Of a stretch of 64,000 nucleotides of DNA, positions 1-9,785 are shown one piece after another. Each line of letters opens with the position of its first letter. Within the stretch, counting starts at the first letter, position 1. The notes under the pieces are model-generated. The model saw only the letters and a program-made list of their open reading frames with translations, was not told where the DNA came from and did not search any database. The stretch covers positions 1-64,000 of the forward strand of contig JAISKF010000044.1 in the NCBI GenBank assembly GCA_031261005.1, written 5' to 3'. This DNA comes from Enterobacteriaceae bacterium (GTDB lineage Bacteria > Pseudomonadota > Gammaproteobacteria > Enterobacterales > Enterobacteriaceae). The position numbers were made by a program, and so were the translations under genes.

Positions 1-97
1 GCTCTTATGACAGTGATTTTAAACTCAAGTGTATATTTGCTCATTTTACTGCACCTTCATTAGTTAAATTTTTAGTGTCTAACTAATGGGGTGCAGT

Positions 98-178
98 TCA
101 GTTGCCGCCCCTACGAAAAATTATATAATTATTTGAAATTTATCGTAAAAATATAATCTCTGAAGTTCAGGTGAGTTA
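98..178. repeat. Partial copy (A) of the dispersed GC-hairpin element
   Basis: Contains GTTGCCGCCCCTACG followed by the AT-rich right flank of the family (ATAATTATTTGAAATTTATCGTAA...) and the right terminal sequence TGAAGTTCAGGT. The left half is missing or diverged. The right end runs up to the stop codon of the minus-strand yhjJ gene. Same family as the copies near 5.5, 18.0, 18.3, 21.5, 27.3, 32.2, 47.4, 56.8 and 57.0 kb. Confidence 0.75.
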
Positions 179-1642
179 TTAACGATTAATCACTTCCGGC
201 TGCTCTGGTTCGGCTTCTTTTGGTGTCATAATCGAATCAAACAGATCAGATAATACTTTCACATTCTCTTCCGCTTCACCTGCTGGCTGCGTCAGCACAA
301 TGGTTGGTTTAATGGTTAACAGTTGATGAATGCGTGTATTTACAGCAATAAGATCAATTTTATCTAAAAAACGCTGGCGTAATTGCTGATATGCCTCTGG
401 AGAAATGGCGATAGAGCCGCTTTTTTGAACCAAAAGATATTGCGCCATAATCTTGTTGGTATCTGTTTTCGCATAAGTGGTAATCATTTGAATTAAAGGT
501 TCTTTTTGCTCAACTAATAACGTATTTAGTTCAGCTTCTGTTACGCCGTCTTTATCTAATTTCGCTAATTCAGTAGCAATAAATTTCAAACCGGATTTAA
601 CCGCAGAGAGCGGCGCGTCCAGCGTTAAATCACATTGGTAACGCTGATATTGTGCCAGACAGTTGAGATCCACAGAGGAACTTTTCATCGAGCTATAACT
701 GAGTTTGTGGCTCAACCGATTTTTAATCAGATCATTGGCAATAATATTTAACCAATAACGTTCAAGAAAACTGGTTGAGATCACGGGATGCCAGGGATCG
801 TCCCACACTAATCGCAAGCGATCTTTCTCAATGCCTTGCGACATAAAATCAACCGGCGTTGCAGGTAATGGACTAAGCGCTGCAATAGTTGCTGGCGCGA
901 TACGATTACCCGTTAAACCGCCAAATGACTTATTAATTTGCTCAACGATAGAGCGGCGATCCACATTGCCGACGATATACAACGTCATGGCGTCAGGGGT
1001 ATACCATTTTTGATAAAACTCAGCCAACTGTTCAGGTGTGGCTTCGTTGCTCGTTGCCTGACCGGGTTCATGTCCCACCAACGGCGAGTGTTGGATTCGG
1101 TAGCGCCACCATGCGTCATTAATGCCATCAGGAAGCGTAATTAATGGTGACGCGGGTTGCTGTGAAAGTGATTGCATCACGTCATTGCTTACAGTCGGCG
1201 CACTCACCGCGCCTGACAGCCAGACAAAAGCGCTTTTTAACAGATCGGGTTTATTTGTGGGTAAGCTAAGGTTATAGCGCGTGTAATCATAAGAAACCTC
1301 AACCAACGATTTAGGCTCACTCTCTGAAGTGATTTGTGAGAGTAAAGATTGCGTTTCTTCCGCACTGAGATTATCGGATTTCTCAATAGCAAGGCGAGGA
1401 AGCAAATAGGAGAAACCTACTTGAGAGATGCTTTCCTGCAACGAACCGGCATTAATTTCCAGACGAACTTCAATCTGATCGCTTGGACGATGGGGCGTGG
1501 TGAGTATCTGCCATTTAAGTCCATTTTCTAGTTTACCCTCCTGCCACGACGGATCAGCAATTAACAATTCGGCTTGCACACTCATACCGGTACATATCAG
1601 GAGCAAGCCGCTTAGGGCGGAAAACCAATATTTATTCTGCAT
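179..1642 (-). CDS. yhjJ: YhjJ, periplasmic M16-family zinc-protease-like protein (probable pseudoenzyme)
   Basis: 487 residues, close to E. coli YhjJ (about 498). A signal peptide is visible (residues 1-24, ending SVQA), so the protein should act in the periplasm. The M16 peptidase fold is recognisable: N-terminal LENGLKWQIL, the GS-x-QES strand, and the C-terminal-half motif YTPDAMTLYIVGNVD. The HxxEH zinc motif expected after the GSLQES strand is replaced by FSYLLP, so metallopeptidase activity is unlikely; the E. coli protein is likewise degenerate as I recall it. Its position next to dctA, yhjK and bcs matches E. coli. The role is unknown. The gene is followed immediately by a dispersed repeat copy. 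Confidence 0.9.
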   Translation of the reverse strand: MQNKYWFSALSGLLLICTGMSVQAELLIADPSWQEGKLENGLKWQILTTPHRPSDQIEVRLEINAGSLQESISQVGFSYLLPRLAIEKSDNLSAEETQSLLSQITSESEPKSLVEVSYDYTRYNLSLPTNKPDLLKSAFVWLSGAVSAPTVSNDVMQSLSQQPASPLITLPDGINDAWWRYRIQHSPLVGHEPGQATSNEATPEQLAEFYQKWYTPDAMTLYIVGNVDRRSIVEQINKSFGGLTGNRIAPATIAALSPLPATPVDFMSQGIEKDRLRLVWDDPWHPVISTSFLERYWLNIIANDLIKNRLSHKLSYSSMKSSSVDLNCLAQYQRYQCDLTLDAPLSAVKSGLKFIATELAKLDKDGVTEAELNTLLVEQKEPLIQMITTYAKTDTNKIMAQYLLVQKSGSIAISPEAYQQLRQRFLDKIDLIAVNTRIHQLLTIKPTIVLTQPAGEAEENVKVLSDLFDSIMTPKEAEPEQPEVINR

Positions 1643-1870
1643 ATTGAAACCTCATCTACTACTGCCTCACTTATCGCTGCCTTATTCACTTTTGATGTCG
1701 TCTGACAACGAATATGTGCATCTTTATCATTTTTTTATAAAAATCGGGATTAAAAGACTTCTTGTCATAAGCAGGCTATTGAAATATTAAGCAATAATAC
1801 TACAGTTTTATCCATAAAACTGATGCGTGAGTTACAAATAATAATGTACAAACCATAGAATTATACGAGA

Positions 1871-1904
1871 AATCCCGATAGTTCAGTAGCAAACTATCAG
1901 GATT
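1871..1904 (-). terminator. Probable dctA terminator
   Basis: Imperfect inverted repeat AATCCCGATAGTT / AACTATCAGGATT with an 8-base loop, 34 bases beyond the dctA stop on the minus strand. The T-tract that follows is short, so efficiency is uncertain. Confidence 0.45.
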
Positions 1905-1937
1905 TGATGAGGAAGGTAAAAAATTAAGCGGCGGGAG

Positions 1938-3218
1938 TTAACCAACTGTTGATGGTGCTTTTTTCCCCTGATTATCTAATTCAGTATGGAGTTTGGTTTC
2001 ATCTAACTGATTACACCATTTTGCTACCACTACTGTTGCAACACCGTTACCAATCAGATTAGTTAATGCTCTGGCTTCTGACATAAAGCGGTCAATACCT
2101 AAAATAAGAGCCAGCCCAGCCAATGGTAAATGCCCTACCGCCGAGATCGTTGCCGCCAGCACAATAAAACCGCTGCCGGTTACGCCTGCTGCACCTTTTG
2201 ATGACAATAATAACACCACCAGCAAGGTGATCTGATTCATCACCGTCATTTCTGTATTGGTCGCCTGACTGATAAAGATCGCCGCCATTGTCAGATAAAT
2301 CGACGTACCATCGAGATTAAACGAGTAACCGGTTGGAATGACCAGACCGACAACTGATTTCTGACAACCTAAACGCTCCATTTTATCCAGCATTCTTGGT
2401 AATGCGGATTCAGAAGAGGAAGTCCCTAACACGATCAGTAATTCTTCTTTGATGTAATTAATAAACTTAAAGATATTGAAACCAAAGGCTTTAGCAATTG
2501 ATCCAACAACAAACACAATAAACAAAATACAAGTCAGATAGAAACACAAGATTAATTGCCCCAACTGTACCAGAGAACCGACACCGTATTTACCAATCGT
2601 GAATGCCATTGCACCGAAAGCGCCAAGCGGAGCTAATCGCATGATCATATTAATAATGCCGAAAATAACTTTAGAGAAGCTATCAATGACATTAAACACT
2701 AACTGACCTTTTTCGCCTAAGCGGTGCAGCGCAAAACCGAACAATACCGCAAACAGCAACACTTGCAGAATATTACTGCTGGCAAATGCCCCAATAGCAC
2801 TGCCCGGAATCACATCTAATAAAAACTGAATTGTTCCTTGAGATTTAGCCGCATCAGCATAAGCGGCAACTGCACCCATATCGAGTTGCGCCGGATCGAC
2901 ATTCATACCCGCGCCCGGTTTTACCACATTCACCACAACTAAACCGATGATCAGCGCTAATGTACTAACAATTTCAAAGTAGAGTAACGCGATACCGCCA
3001 GTACGACCGACGGCTTTCATGCTCTCCATTCCCGCAATACCTGTCACAACGGTACAGAATATAATCGGTGCGATAATCATTTTAATCAGTTTGATAAAAC
3101 CATCACCTAATGGCTTCATCGACGCACCAATTTCAGGATAAAAATGCCCCAGCAATACCCCAACCGTTATTGCAAATAACACCTGAATATAGAGTGATTT
3201 AAAAATATTCAATTTCAT
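1938..3218 (-). CDS. dctA: DctA, C4-dicarboxylate:cation symporter
   Basis: 426 residues, against 428 in E. coli. It is an inner-membrane symporter of the DAACS/glutamate-transporter family that takes up succinate, fumarate, malate and aspartate under aerobic conditions. Family motifs are visible: the serine-rich re-entrant loop [11 protein letters not shown] (about residue 260) and the substrate-binding [12 protein letters not shown] (about 300), with many hydrophobic segments. The start MKLNIFKSL was chosen because it matches the family N-terminus and is preceded by AAGGAAG at good spacing; the open frame extends 26 codons further upstream without support. In E. coli dctA is CRP- and DcuSR-controlled; a weak CRP-like half site lies near 3347-3363 but is not convincing. 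Confidence 0.95.
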   Translation of the reverse strand: MKLNIFKSLYIQVLFAITVGVLLGHFYPEIGASMKPLGDGFIKLIKMIIAPIIFCTVVTGIAGMESMKAVGRTGGIALLYFEIVSTLALIIGLVVVNVVKPGAGMNVDPAQLDMGAVAAYADAAKSQGTIQFLLDVIPGSAIGAFASSNILQVLLFAVLFGFALHRLGEKGQLVFNVIDSFSKVIFGIINMIMRLAPLGAFGAMAFTIGKYGVGSLVQLGQLILCFYLTCILFIVFVVGSIAKAFGFNIFKFINYIKEELLIVLGTSSSESALPRMLDKMERLGCQKSVVGLVIPTGYSFNLDGTSIYLTMAAIFISQATNTEMTVMNQITLLVVLLLSSKGAAGVTGSGFIVLAATISAVGHLPLAGLALILGIDRFMSEARALTNLIGNGVATVVVAKWCNQLDETKLHTELDNQGKKAPSTVG

Positions 3219-3402
3219 AACAGCTTCCTTATTTTTATTAGCAATACGGTACTGAAAATAGCATATAGCAAACAATAAATAACATTCAATTAACACTATG
3301 GATATTTAATTTTGACAAAAACAACAGAGGGAGATCAGAAATATGAACTGAATCGCATCACATGCGTTGGGAAATATGACTTACAGCGCTATAAGTCTAT
3401 GT

Positions 3403-5421
3403 CTAACTATCTACAGACGGCTCTTCAAACCCTAACAAGTACTTTTGCCGGAATTCGTCATAAGGTAATGCGCTGGAAAATAAGTAGCCTTGTGCGATAT
3501 GAATACCGTTTTCCAGCAGCCAGTCTGCCTGTAATTGGGTTTCTACGCCTTCTACCACCAGTTTGAGCGATAGCACTTTAGCAATGGTGTTAATAATCCT
3601 CACTAACTCGTTACCATCAGGCAATCCATCAATAAAACTTTTATCGATTTTTAGCTCATCAACCGGCATGTGGCGCAGATAATTTAAATTGCTGTAGCCA
3701 ATACCAAAATCATCTAAAGCGATATAGATCCCCAAATTACGAATATGAATCAGTTGCGGTATAACCGCAGCCAAATCGTAGATTTGTGCCGTTTCCGTCA
3801 ATTCTAAAGTGAGTTTTTCCGGCGGGAAGTCGTAGCGTTGCAGTAAATCGCGGAGCTGGTCGATAAAATCCGGTTGCTGCAATTGATAGGCAGAAAGATT
3901 CGCTGACAACGTTAGCGGAATATCCTGTTTTTTCCAGCGTTCAAGAATGGCACAAGCGCCCTCAAGCACCCAATAACCTAACGGCAAAATCAGCCCTGCT
4001 TCTTCCGCCAGCGGAATAAACTCGGCTGGCTGGCGGATTTCATTTTCCGCATAATGCCAACGAATCAGAGCTTCCGCCCCAATGGGTACGCCGCTGGAGA
4101 TTTCCACTTGCGGCTGCAAATAAAGATGGAACTGCTGATTTTGCAGCCCATACAGAATTTCACTCTCCAACACTAAACGCTGTTGAATGTCGTTAGTCAT
4201 ATCCGGTTCAAAGAATAAGACCTGATTTTTCCCGCGCCGCTGCGCCAGTAACATGGCAGCTTGCGCGTGACTTAACAACGTCTCACTATCTTCACCATCA
4301 TTAGGATATTGCGCGATACCAATGCTGATATATGGTGACAGATGAAATTCATCAATATCAATCGGTTGGACGATATACTCCACCAAACGTTTTGCCAGTT
4401 GCATGGTCTGCAACGGCGACACACTAGACTTACTAAGAATGGCGAGTTCTTCGTTGTTCAATCGCGCCAGCACTCGCTGATCCGTCAATAACGGCGGTAA
4501 GCGAGCGATAAGATCCACCAGATGTTGATTGCCTCGCTCTTGCCCTAACGCCTGAAAAACATCTTTCAGGGAATCAAGGCTGATAAACAGCAAACTAAAC
4601 GGTGTTTTCGCCGCGCTATTATTGGTTATCTGCTGTTTTAGCAGCTCATGAAACAAGGTGTAATTCGGTAAATCGGTAACAGAGTCGCGCGTACTCAAGC
4701 GGCTTAGTTGATTATACGCTTTCGCTAACGCTTGCTGATTGCGATTGTAATTTCGCACCAGCATTCCCAATTCGTCATCCTGATGATGCTGCGGTAATGC
4801 CAGTTGATGATATTGAATATCATCGGACGGCTGCGTGCGTAAATCTTCGGCTATCGTTCGCAACGGATAAACCAATAATCGATTCAAACACCAGCTAATC
4901 GCTACCGAAAGCATCAGCGCCAGCAGTAAATAGGTTACAAATACCGTCGTGAATTTACGCAGTGAATATTGATAAATCTGATAAGAGTCGGCTTCCAGAA
5001 CCAGATAACCAATAGCTTGCGGATCGATCATATTCTGATCAGGAGAATAAAGCGGAATCAGTGTGGTAAGCGGTAATCCTAACATCTTCGAGAAAAATTC
5101 AGGCACGTTACCATGCTGCTCGCGCGCACTATGAATAGCAATCAGCTCGCCTTTCAGCAACACGTTCGCGCGGCTCAACCAGCCAATATCAATCAAGCCA
5201 TCAAGTGTGCGCTGTATATCGTTAAACTGGCGATTCCACAGTTCATTTTCTAGCGGTTGAGCAACAGAATAGCCAATGTTTTCTAGCTGAATAATAGAGT
5301 CTTTTTCACGCTGCTGAACAAAATCAAACATTTGGATCGCAATAAAGAGACAGATCGTTACCACAGCAACAACCGATACCAGCGACATCTGTTTTATCGT
5401 CAGCGAACGCTTTACTAGCAA
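3403..5421 (-). CDS. yhjK: YhjK/HmsP-type membrane protein with degenerate GGDEF and intact EAL domain
   Basis: About 672 residues. Order: N-terminal transmembrane helix, periplasmic sensor segment, second transmembrane helix (about 160-185), HAMP-like linker, GGDEF-like domain, EAL domain. The GGDEF signature is replaced by NNEEL (near residue 320), so cyclase activity is unlikely. The EAL domain keeps EALIRW (about 450), the NLSA motif, DDFGIGYSNL (about 570), KIDKSF and EGVET, as in active c-di-GMP phosphodiesterases. Its location directly after bcsC suggests it lowers c-di-GMP, the activator of the BcsA PilZ domain. Start: TTG at 5421 has GGAG eight bases upstream and matches the E. coli start region; an in-frame TTG at 5436 would add five residues. 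Confidence 0.9.
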   Translation of the reverse strand: MLVKRSLTIKQMSLVSVVAVVTICLFIAIQMFDFVQQREKDSIIQLENIGYSVAQPLENELWNRQFNDIQRTLDGLIDIGWLSRANVLLKGELIAIHSAREQHGNVPEFFSKMLGLPLTTLIPLYSPDQNMIDPQAIGYLVLEADSYQIYQYSLRKFTTVFVTYLLLALMLSVAISWCLNRLLVYPLRTIAEDLRTQPSDDIQYHQLALPQHHQDDELGMLVRNYNRNQQALAKAYNQLSRLSTRDSVTDLPNYTLFHELLKQQITNNSAAKTPFSLLFISLDSLKDVFQALGQERGNQHLVDLIARLPPLLTDQRVLARLNNEELAILSKSSVSPLQTMQLAKRLVEYIVQPIDIDEFHLSPYISIGIAQYPNDGEDSETLLSHAQAAMLLAQRRGKNQVLFFEPDMTNDIQQRLVLESEILYGLQNQQFHLYLQPQVEISSGVPIGAEALIRWHYAENEIRQPAEFIPLAEEAGLILPLGYWVLEGACAILERWKKQDIPLTLSANLSAYQLQQPDFIDQLRDLLQRYDFPPEKLTLELTETAQIYDLAAVIPQLIHIRNLGIYIALDDFGIGYSNLNYLRHMPVDELKIDKSFIDGLPDGNELVRIINTIAKVLSLKLVVEGVETQLQADWLLENGIHIAQGYLFSSALPYDEFRQKYLLGFEEPSVDS

Positions 5422-5471
5422 GCTGTTATCTCCCAAATCGGCGATAATGGATTAAGATGATGAATTAAATG

Positions 5472-5565
5472 ACCTGAACTTCGGATAAGAAGTTATATTA
5501 TTACAACAAATTTCAAATAATTATGTCATTTTCACGTAGGTGCGGTTGATTAACTGCCCCTACGA
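5472..5565. repeat. Partial copy (B) of the dispersed hairpin element, reverse orientation
   Basis: Begins with the terminal sequence ACCTGAACTTCGGATAA, continues with the AT-rich flank in reverse complement (TATATTATTAC...TTTCAAATAATTATG) and ends in a diverged hairpin CGTAGGTGCGGTT...AACTGCCCCTACG. It sits between bcsC and yhjK, so it may reduce co-transcription of the two genes. Confidence 0.75.
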
Positions 5566-5591
5566 ACACATTTTTTTATCCCGAATTCAGA

Positions 5592-8579
5592 TTATTTAAA
5601 ATCCGCATACGGCGTTAATGGCTGCGGTGGCATATCCATATCGCCGAGCCACGGCTCAAGCGAATAACGCAGATATAACAACGCATGGCTTGGAGCATAA
5701 TCTTTTGCCTGCTGAATATCGATTCCCGCACCGATGCTCCAATGAGAAGTCAGCCGCCGTTCCAGCAATGCGCGTAGTGTATATCCGGTTCCGCTGCCGC
5801 TGCTACCGCTTTCCGTTGCATATTTATCTGGCACACTATTCGGAATCAGATTTTGTAACGGATAACGTTTACCGGCATCTGATGATGATTGCGAAACAGA
5901 CACCGAGCCGCCCAACTCCCACGACCAGTTTTCCGTTCGTTCTCGATACAGTAACGGCAAGGAGAATGATAAATATTGCTGCGGGCTATAATAACCGCCT
6001 TGCCCTAACGTGTAATCACTCAAATCTTTCCCGAAGTGCCACCACATGGTATTCACGCCAACGCGAACCTGACGATTATTTTCGTTGATTAGTTTGTAAT
6101 AGTAGCCTGCCATTGCCTGCATACGATCATTATCTTCGACGTTTTTCCCTGTCAATTGATGATAGGCGATGTTGCCCCATAATCCAGCCGATCCGCCGCG
6201 ATCATAACTTAAATCAAGTTGTGCCCCGCTTTTACGAACGCCGCCCCATTTGGTGCCGGTATACGGATCAATCGCCCCGCCGAATGACAGCAGAGAACTC
6301 GACAACGGACGGCGTGAGCCGGTGAGCGTCCAGCCCAAATGATGCCAATCACTGCTGTAGCTGACACCGCCAACCCAATCCATCACTTCAAAGCCCATCG
6401 GCGTCGTACCCGCGTCCAGATGCCAGGTATCGTTATCCCAACCGGCTGCAACGCTGACACCGTTGGTTTTCTGACTGCGATATTTATCACAACCGACTTC
6501 ATAACAAGTGCCGAATTTCTCGTAATATTTGCCATCACTGCCGGTACTGAATCTGCCTGCATTCATCATCACCGAATCAGCGCGCAGAAAACCCACGCCA
6601 TCGCGCACAGGGAAAGCAATATGCAGCATAGTGGTATGCGCGGTAAGATCGGATAAGCCTTTGGTGCCACTGGAACCCCAGTAATCATCATCAAGCGTCA
6701 CCGTAGTTAACTGTTGTTTATACAGCGCAGCAGCATCAGACTTAATCCCGCTGGTCAGCCAGTCATCTTTTTCATTATTTCGCATAGCGCGGGTAAAAGT
6801 TTCGTTGTCCATATCCGCGTCTGGCGTGATGCCATAAGCTGCCATCGCCTGTTTTTCATCATCAAGCGCGGCATCAGGTCGATTCATGCGGCGATCAAAA
6901 TCTGCCATATCACGCAGCAAACGGGCATTATCCATTGATGGCTGCGCTGACGGGCGCATCGCTGCTGTTTTTAATGCGGAGAAGATCTCACCTGCCTGTT
7001 TCTCATCACCCACGGCTAACCAATCGTCAGCGATACGGCGCGCTGCGCCCATATCATCAGCACTTGGCTTAATTTTCAGCGCAGTTAACGCATTTTTCGC
7101 TTCGTTCAGAGAGCCGTCAGCAATTAACGCATCAATATTGCCCAATAGCGCATCTTCATTATCCGGCTCTTTAGCTAATACTTGCTGATACAACGTCCGC
7201 GCCTGCTGATTATCATCGCGATCTATTGCCCATTCAGCCAGCAGCAGCTCAATGCGCGTATTCGCTGGTTGCTGATTGAGATACGCAATCGCCGCATCTT
7301 CACTTTGGCTATCACGGAGCTGTTTCGCGTGATCAAGCACTTGCTGTAATTGCAAGCGTTGAGAAAGGGAACGAATATCCTGATCCCATTTTGCTGAATC
7401 CAACGACTGTAAGCGCGCCAATGCCTGTGCGCCGCGATCACTGCCGGACAGATATAGCGCATAGGCATACACCCACTCTGCATCATTTTGGTGCGGCGTC
7501 ATCGCCGAAGAGAATAACTGATCGGCTTGCGCGGTTTCTCCTAACATCCGCATAACATTAGTAAGATGGTAGATCAGCCAGACATCGTTAGGCGTAAGCG
7601 CGTAAGCCTGACGATATTGCGTTTCTGCTTCTGCCATTTTGCCTGCGGCAACCAAATCTTCCGCCTGCTTTTCCAGACGATTCGCTTTTGAATCACGGCG
7701 AGAAGCGCTGCTGCGGCTGCGCTGATAAGCGGCTTTATGAGCGCTTGCCAGTTGCAGTTGATGTTCTTTGGCACGATAAGCAGGATCTTGCAATAAAGTT
7801 TGTTGGCGTATCAGCTCTTGTTTGGCGTCTTGCGCTTGTGGTAAATCCTCAAAAATAGAGACAAATTGCTGCAATTTAGCGACACTTTGCGCTGAAACTG
7901 GCATATCTTGCAGTTTGCTGTACCACAAATCAGCCGCAGCACTGGCACCAGAAGGATTCCCCGCCATTTTTTGTAATATCTGGTATGCCTGAGCCTCTTT
8001 CCCATCTGCAAACAATTGTGTGGCAATGGCAACCGCCAGATCGCCGGAAAGCGGATAACGCGGCAACAGCGCTTCCATTTGTTTCAGCGCATTTTCATGC
8101 TGACTCGGAATGCGGACAACCAATTGCCAATATTCAATGGCTAAGTCCAGCGTCGGTATTTTACCGGCAAACAACTCATCATAAGCCGCTTTTGCCTGTT
8201 CCAACTGACCGCCCGTTGCCAGCAAACGCGCTTGCTGTAACTTTGCCTGCCCGTCCGGCTCTGCCAGTGCGACTTCCAACTTCGCCATTAAATAGGCATC
8301 AGAATTCGGTTGCTGCTTACCGAGTTGATCCAACAACTGGCTGGCAGTCTTGAGATCACCTTTCGTCAATTCATAGTGAATACGCGCGGCTAATGTTAAC
8401 GGGCTATTCGGGCTGATTTTTTCCAGCCGATATAACGAGTCTTTCACCAGATCATCATGATGAATCGACTCACCAATACGAATTTGTTCTTGTAGCCAGA
8501 CCTCTGGCGGAACGCTGTCTGCGGCGAGCGCGGCTAACGGCGAAAGAGCAAACAGAGAAAGTGCAATGCGCGGAAGCAT
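5592..8579 (-). CDS. bcsC: BcsC, cellulose export TPR/outer-membrane beta-barrel protein, shortened
   Basis: About 995 residues with this start; E. coli BcsC has 1157. It exports cellulose through the periplasm and outer membrane. A signal peptide (MLPRIALSLFALSPLAALA) is followed by periplasmic TPR repeats to about residue 650. The C-terminal barrel domain begins near DDWLTSG and contains DYWGSSGTKGLSDL, GYYSPQQYLSF and the terminal PLTPYADFK. Aligned from memory with E. coli BcsC, roughly 150 residues of TPR array are missing after PAYRAKEHQLQLAS (near 280), so the periplasmic scaffold is shorter. The start is uncertain: this ATG gives a clean signal peptide but a weak ribosome site, and the frame is open to 8684 inside bcsZ. 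Confidence 0.9.
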   Translation of the reverse strand: MLPRIALSLFALSPLAALAADSVPPEVWLQEQIRIGESIHHDDLVKDSLYRLEKISPNSPLTLAARIHYELTKGDLKTASQLLDQLGKQQPNSDAYLMAKLEVALAEPDGQAKLQQARLLATGGQLEQAKAAYDELFAGKIPTLDLAIEYWQLVVRIPSQHENALKQMEALLPRYPLSGDLAVAIATQLFADGKEAQAYQILQKMAGNPSGASAAADLWYSKLQDMPVSAQSVAKLQQFVSIFEDLPQAQDAKQELIRQQTLLQDPAYRAKEHQLQLASAHKAAYQRSRSSASRRDSKANRLEKQAEDLVAAGKMAEAETQYRQAYALTPNDVWLIYHLTNVMRMLGETAQADQLFSSAMTPHQNDAEWVYAYALYLSGSDRGAQALARLQSLDSAKWDQDIRSLSQRLQLQQVLDHAKQLRDSQSEDAAIAYLNQQPANTRIELLLAEWAIDRDDNQQARTLYQQVLAKEPDNEDALLGNIDALIADGSLNEAKNALTALKIKPSADDMGAARRIADDWLAVGDEKQAGEIFSALKTAAMRPSAQPSMDNARLLRDMADFDRRMNRPDAALDDEKQAMAAYGITPDADMDNETFTRAMRNNEKDDWLTSGIKSDAAALYKQQLTTVTLDDDYWGSSGTKGLSDLTAHTTMLHIAFPVRDGVGFLRADSVMMNAGRFSTGSDGKYYEKFGTCYEVGCDKYRSQKTNGVSVAAGWDNDTWHLDAGTTPMGFEVMDWVGGVSYSSDWHHLGWTLTGSRRPLSSSLLSFGGAIDPYTGTKWGGVRKSGAQLDLSYDRGGSAGLWGNIAYHQLTGKNVEDNDRMQAMAGYYYKLINENNRQVRVGVNTMWWHFGKDLSDYTLGQGGYYSPQQYLSFSLPLLYRERTENWSWELGGSVSVSQSSSDAGKRYPLQNLIPNSVPDKYATESGSSGSGTGYTLRALLERRLTSHWSIGAGIDIQQAKDYAPSHALLYLRYSLEPWLGDMDMPPQPLTPYADFK

Positions 8580-8665
8580 CGAGTGAGAGATCACACAAGA
8601 AAAATACAAATTTCGCACCGATAAAGGAGAAAATTGTTGGCAAAACGTCAAATCATGCAGAGCGC

Positions 8666-9784
8666 TTAATCGGTGTTTTTGCATATTTCACTTTCCCAGA
8701 ATACTTGCAATTCACCCTGTTGATTAAAGCGGTAATAGTGGCGATCCCAGCCTAAACCAAACAGGGTTAATACGTTATTGTAATAAGCATTGCTGTCAGG
8801 CAGATTATTGAGAACCCGCTCACGTTGAACTGCTTGTGCGGGCGATCCCGCCAGAAATGGCAGTAACGCCGCAGAAAAGCCCACAGGCGCAGTGCCGCTG
8901 CCCTCACCTGTCACCGTATTCACCGTTTCGGGCGGAATTCCGGCATGTTGTGTCAGCGTTACCATCGGTTGATAGTGAGCAATCAGAGCAGATTTTTCCG
9001 GTGAATCATCAGATAACATGCCCAGCCATAAATAAACGCGAATGGCATCGTAATCACCGCTCGCGCCGGTTTTGCTGTCTGTTTGCCAGCCTTGATCTTT
9101 CCGCCAAACCACCCAATCAGCCGCGACACCAGCCGGTGCAGCATCAAGCAGTAATTTCTGATTCGTTTTGGCTACATTTGCCCAGATTTTCTCGATTTGA
9201 CTAAAGCGAGCTAAAAGCTGCGGCGGTTGATAGCTTGGATTTAAACGCCAGCTATTTTCCGCAGCGAAACCAATTTTTCCCGGCAATAACATCGTGCCTA
9301 AATTGGCAATATCCACGACTTCTTCGCGAACTATGCGTTGCAGCAGCAGCGTGCCAAGCATTTGATAATTGCGCGAATGCCATAATCTTCCGGCTTCCAG
9401 AAGACTATAAGCGATCCATAAATCGGCATCGGACGCAGAATTGGTATCCAGAATTCCCCAACTGTCATCTGATTTTTTGCCCCATAGCCAGCCCGCTAAA
9501 CGATCTGTTAAATGACCGGCAGCAAGATTGTTTTCCGTCCAGGTAAGCAACTGATTAAACTGATCGCGGTCATTCGCCACCAGCGCAAAAAACAGCGCGT
9601 AACTCTGCCCTTCGGAGGTCGTGATATTTTTGCCATCTGCCGGATCAATCACGCGCCCGTCACGGCTGATGTAGTTCTGGCGAAAACTTTGCCACTCCTG
9701 CCAATGGCAGACCTCCGCCCATGCTGAATTTATCGCCAGCAACAGACTGAACATCAGGCAAAGTCTCACGCTAAACCGCTGCAT
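8666..9784 (-). CDS. bcsZ: BcsZ, periplasmic endo-1,4-beta-glucanase (GH8)
   Basis: 372 residues (E. coli 368). The signal peptide MQRFSVRLCLMFSLLLAINSAWA directs it to the periplasm, where it hydrolyses cellulose chains and is needed for normal cellulose output. GH8 features are visible: TSEGQSYALFF with the likely acid Glu58, the WLWGKK and DADLWIAY segments, and GDYDAIRVYLW with the likely base Asp near 246. The start follows the bcsB stop by one base, consistent with translational coupling in the bcs operon. Confidence 0.96.
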   Translation of the reverse strand: MQRFSVRLCLMFSLLLAINSAWAEVCHWQEWQSFRQNYISRDGRVIDPADGKNITTSEGQSYALFFALVANDRDQFNQLLTWTENNLAAGHLTDRLAGWLWGKKSDDSWGILDTNSASDADLWIAYSLLEAGRLWHSRNYQMLGTLLLQRIVREEVVDIANLGTMLLPGKIGFAAENSWRLNPSYQPPQLLARFSQIEKIWANVAKTNQKLLLDAAPAGVAADWVVWRKDQGWQTDSKTGASGDYDAIRVYLWLGMLSDDSPEKSALIAHYQPMVTLTQHAGIPPETVNTVTGEGSGTAPVGFSAALLPFLAGSPAQAVQRERVLNNLPDSNAYYNNVLTLFGLGWDRHYYRFNQQGELQVFWESEICKNTD

Positions 9785-9785
9785 A

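Noticed and set aside
179-1642. YhjJ as an active zinc protease
   Set aside because: The HxxEH motif is absent (FSYLLP at that position), so calling it an active peptidase is not supported.
3347-3363. CRP site upstream of dctA
   Set aside because: TGTGATGCGATTCAGT matches only one half of the consensus; too weak to list.
5618-6088. Long plus-strand open frame (156 codons) opposite bcsC
   Set aside because: It is antisense to a clearly conserved coding region, has no ribosome site and no recognisable protein features; other antisense frames in the window were rejected for the same reason.
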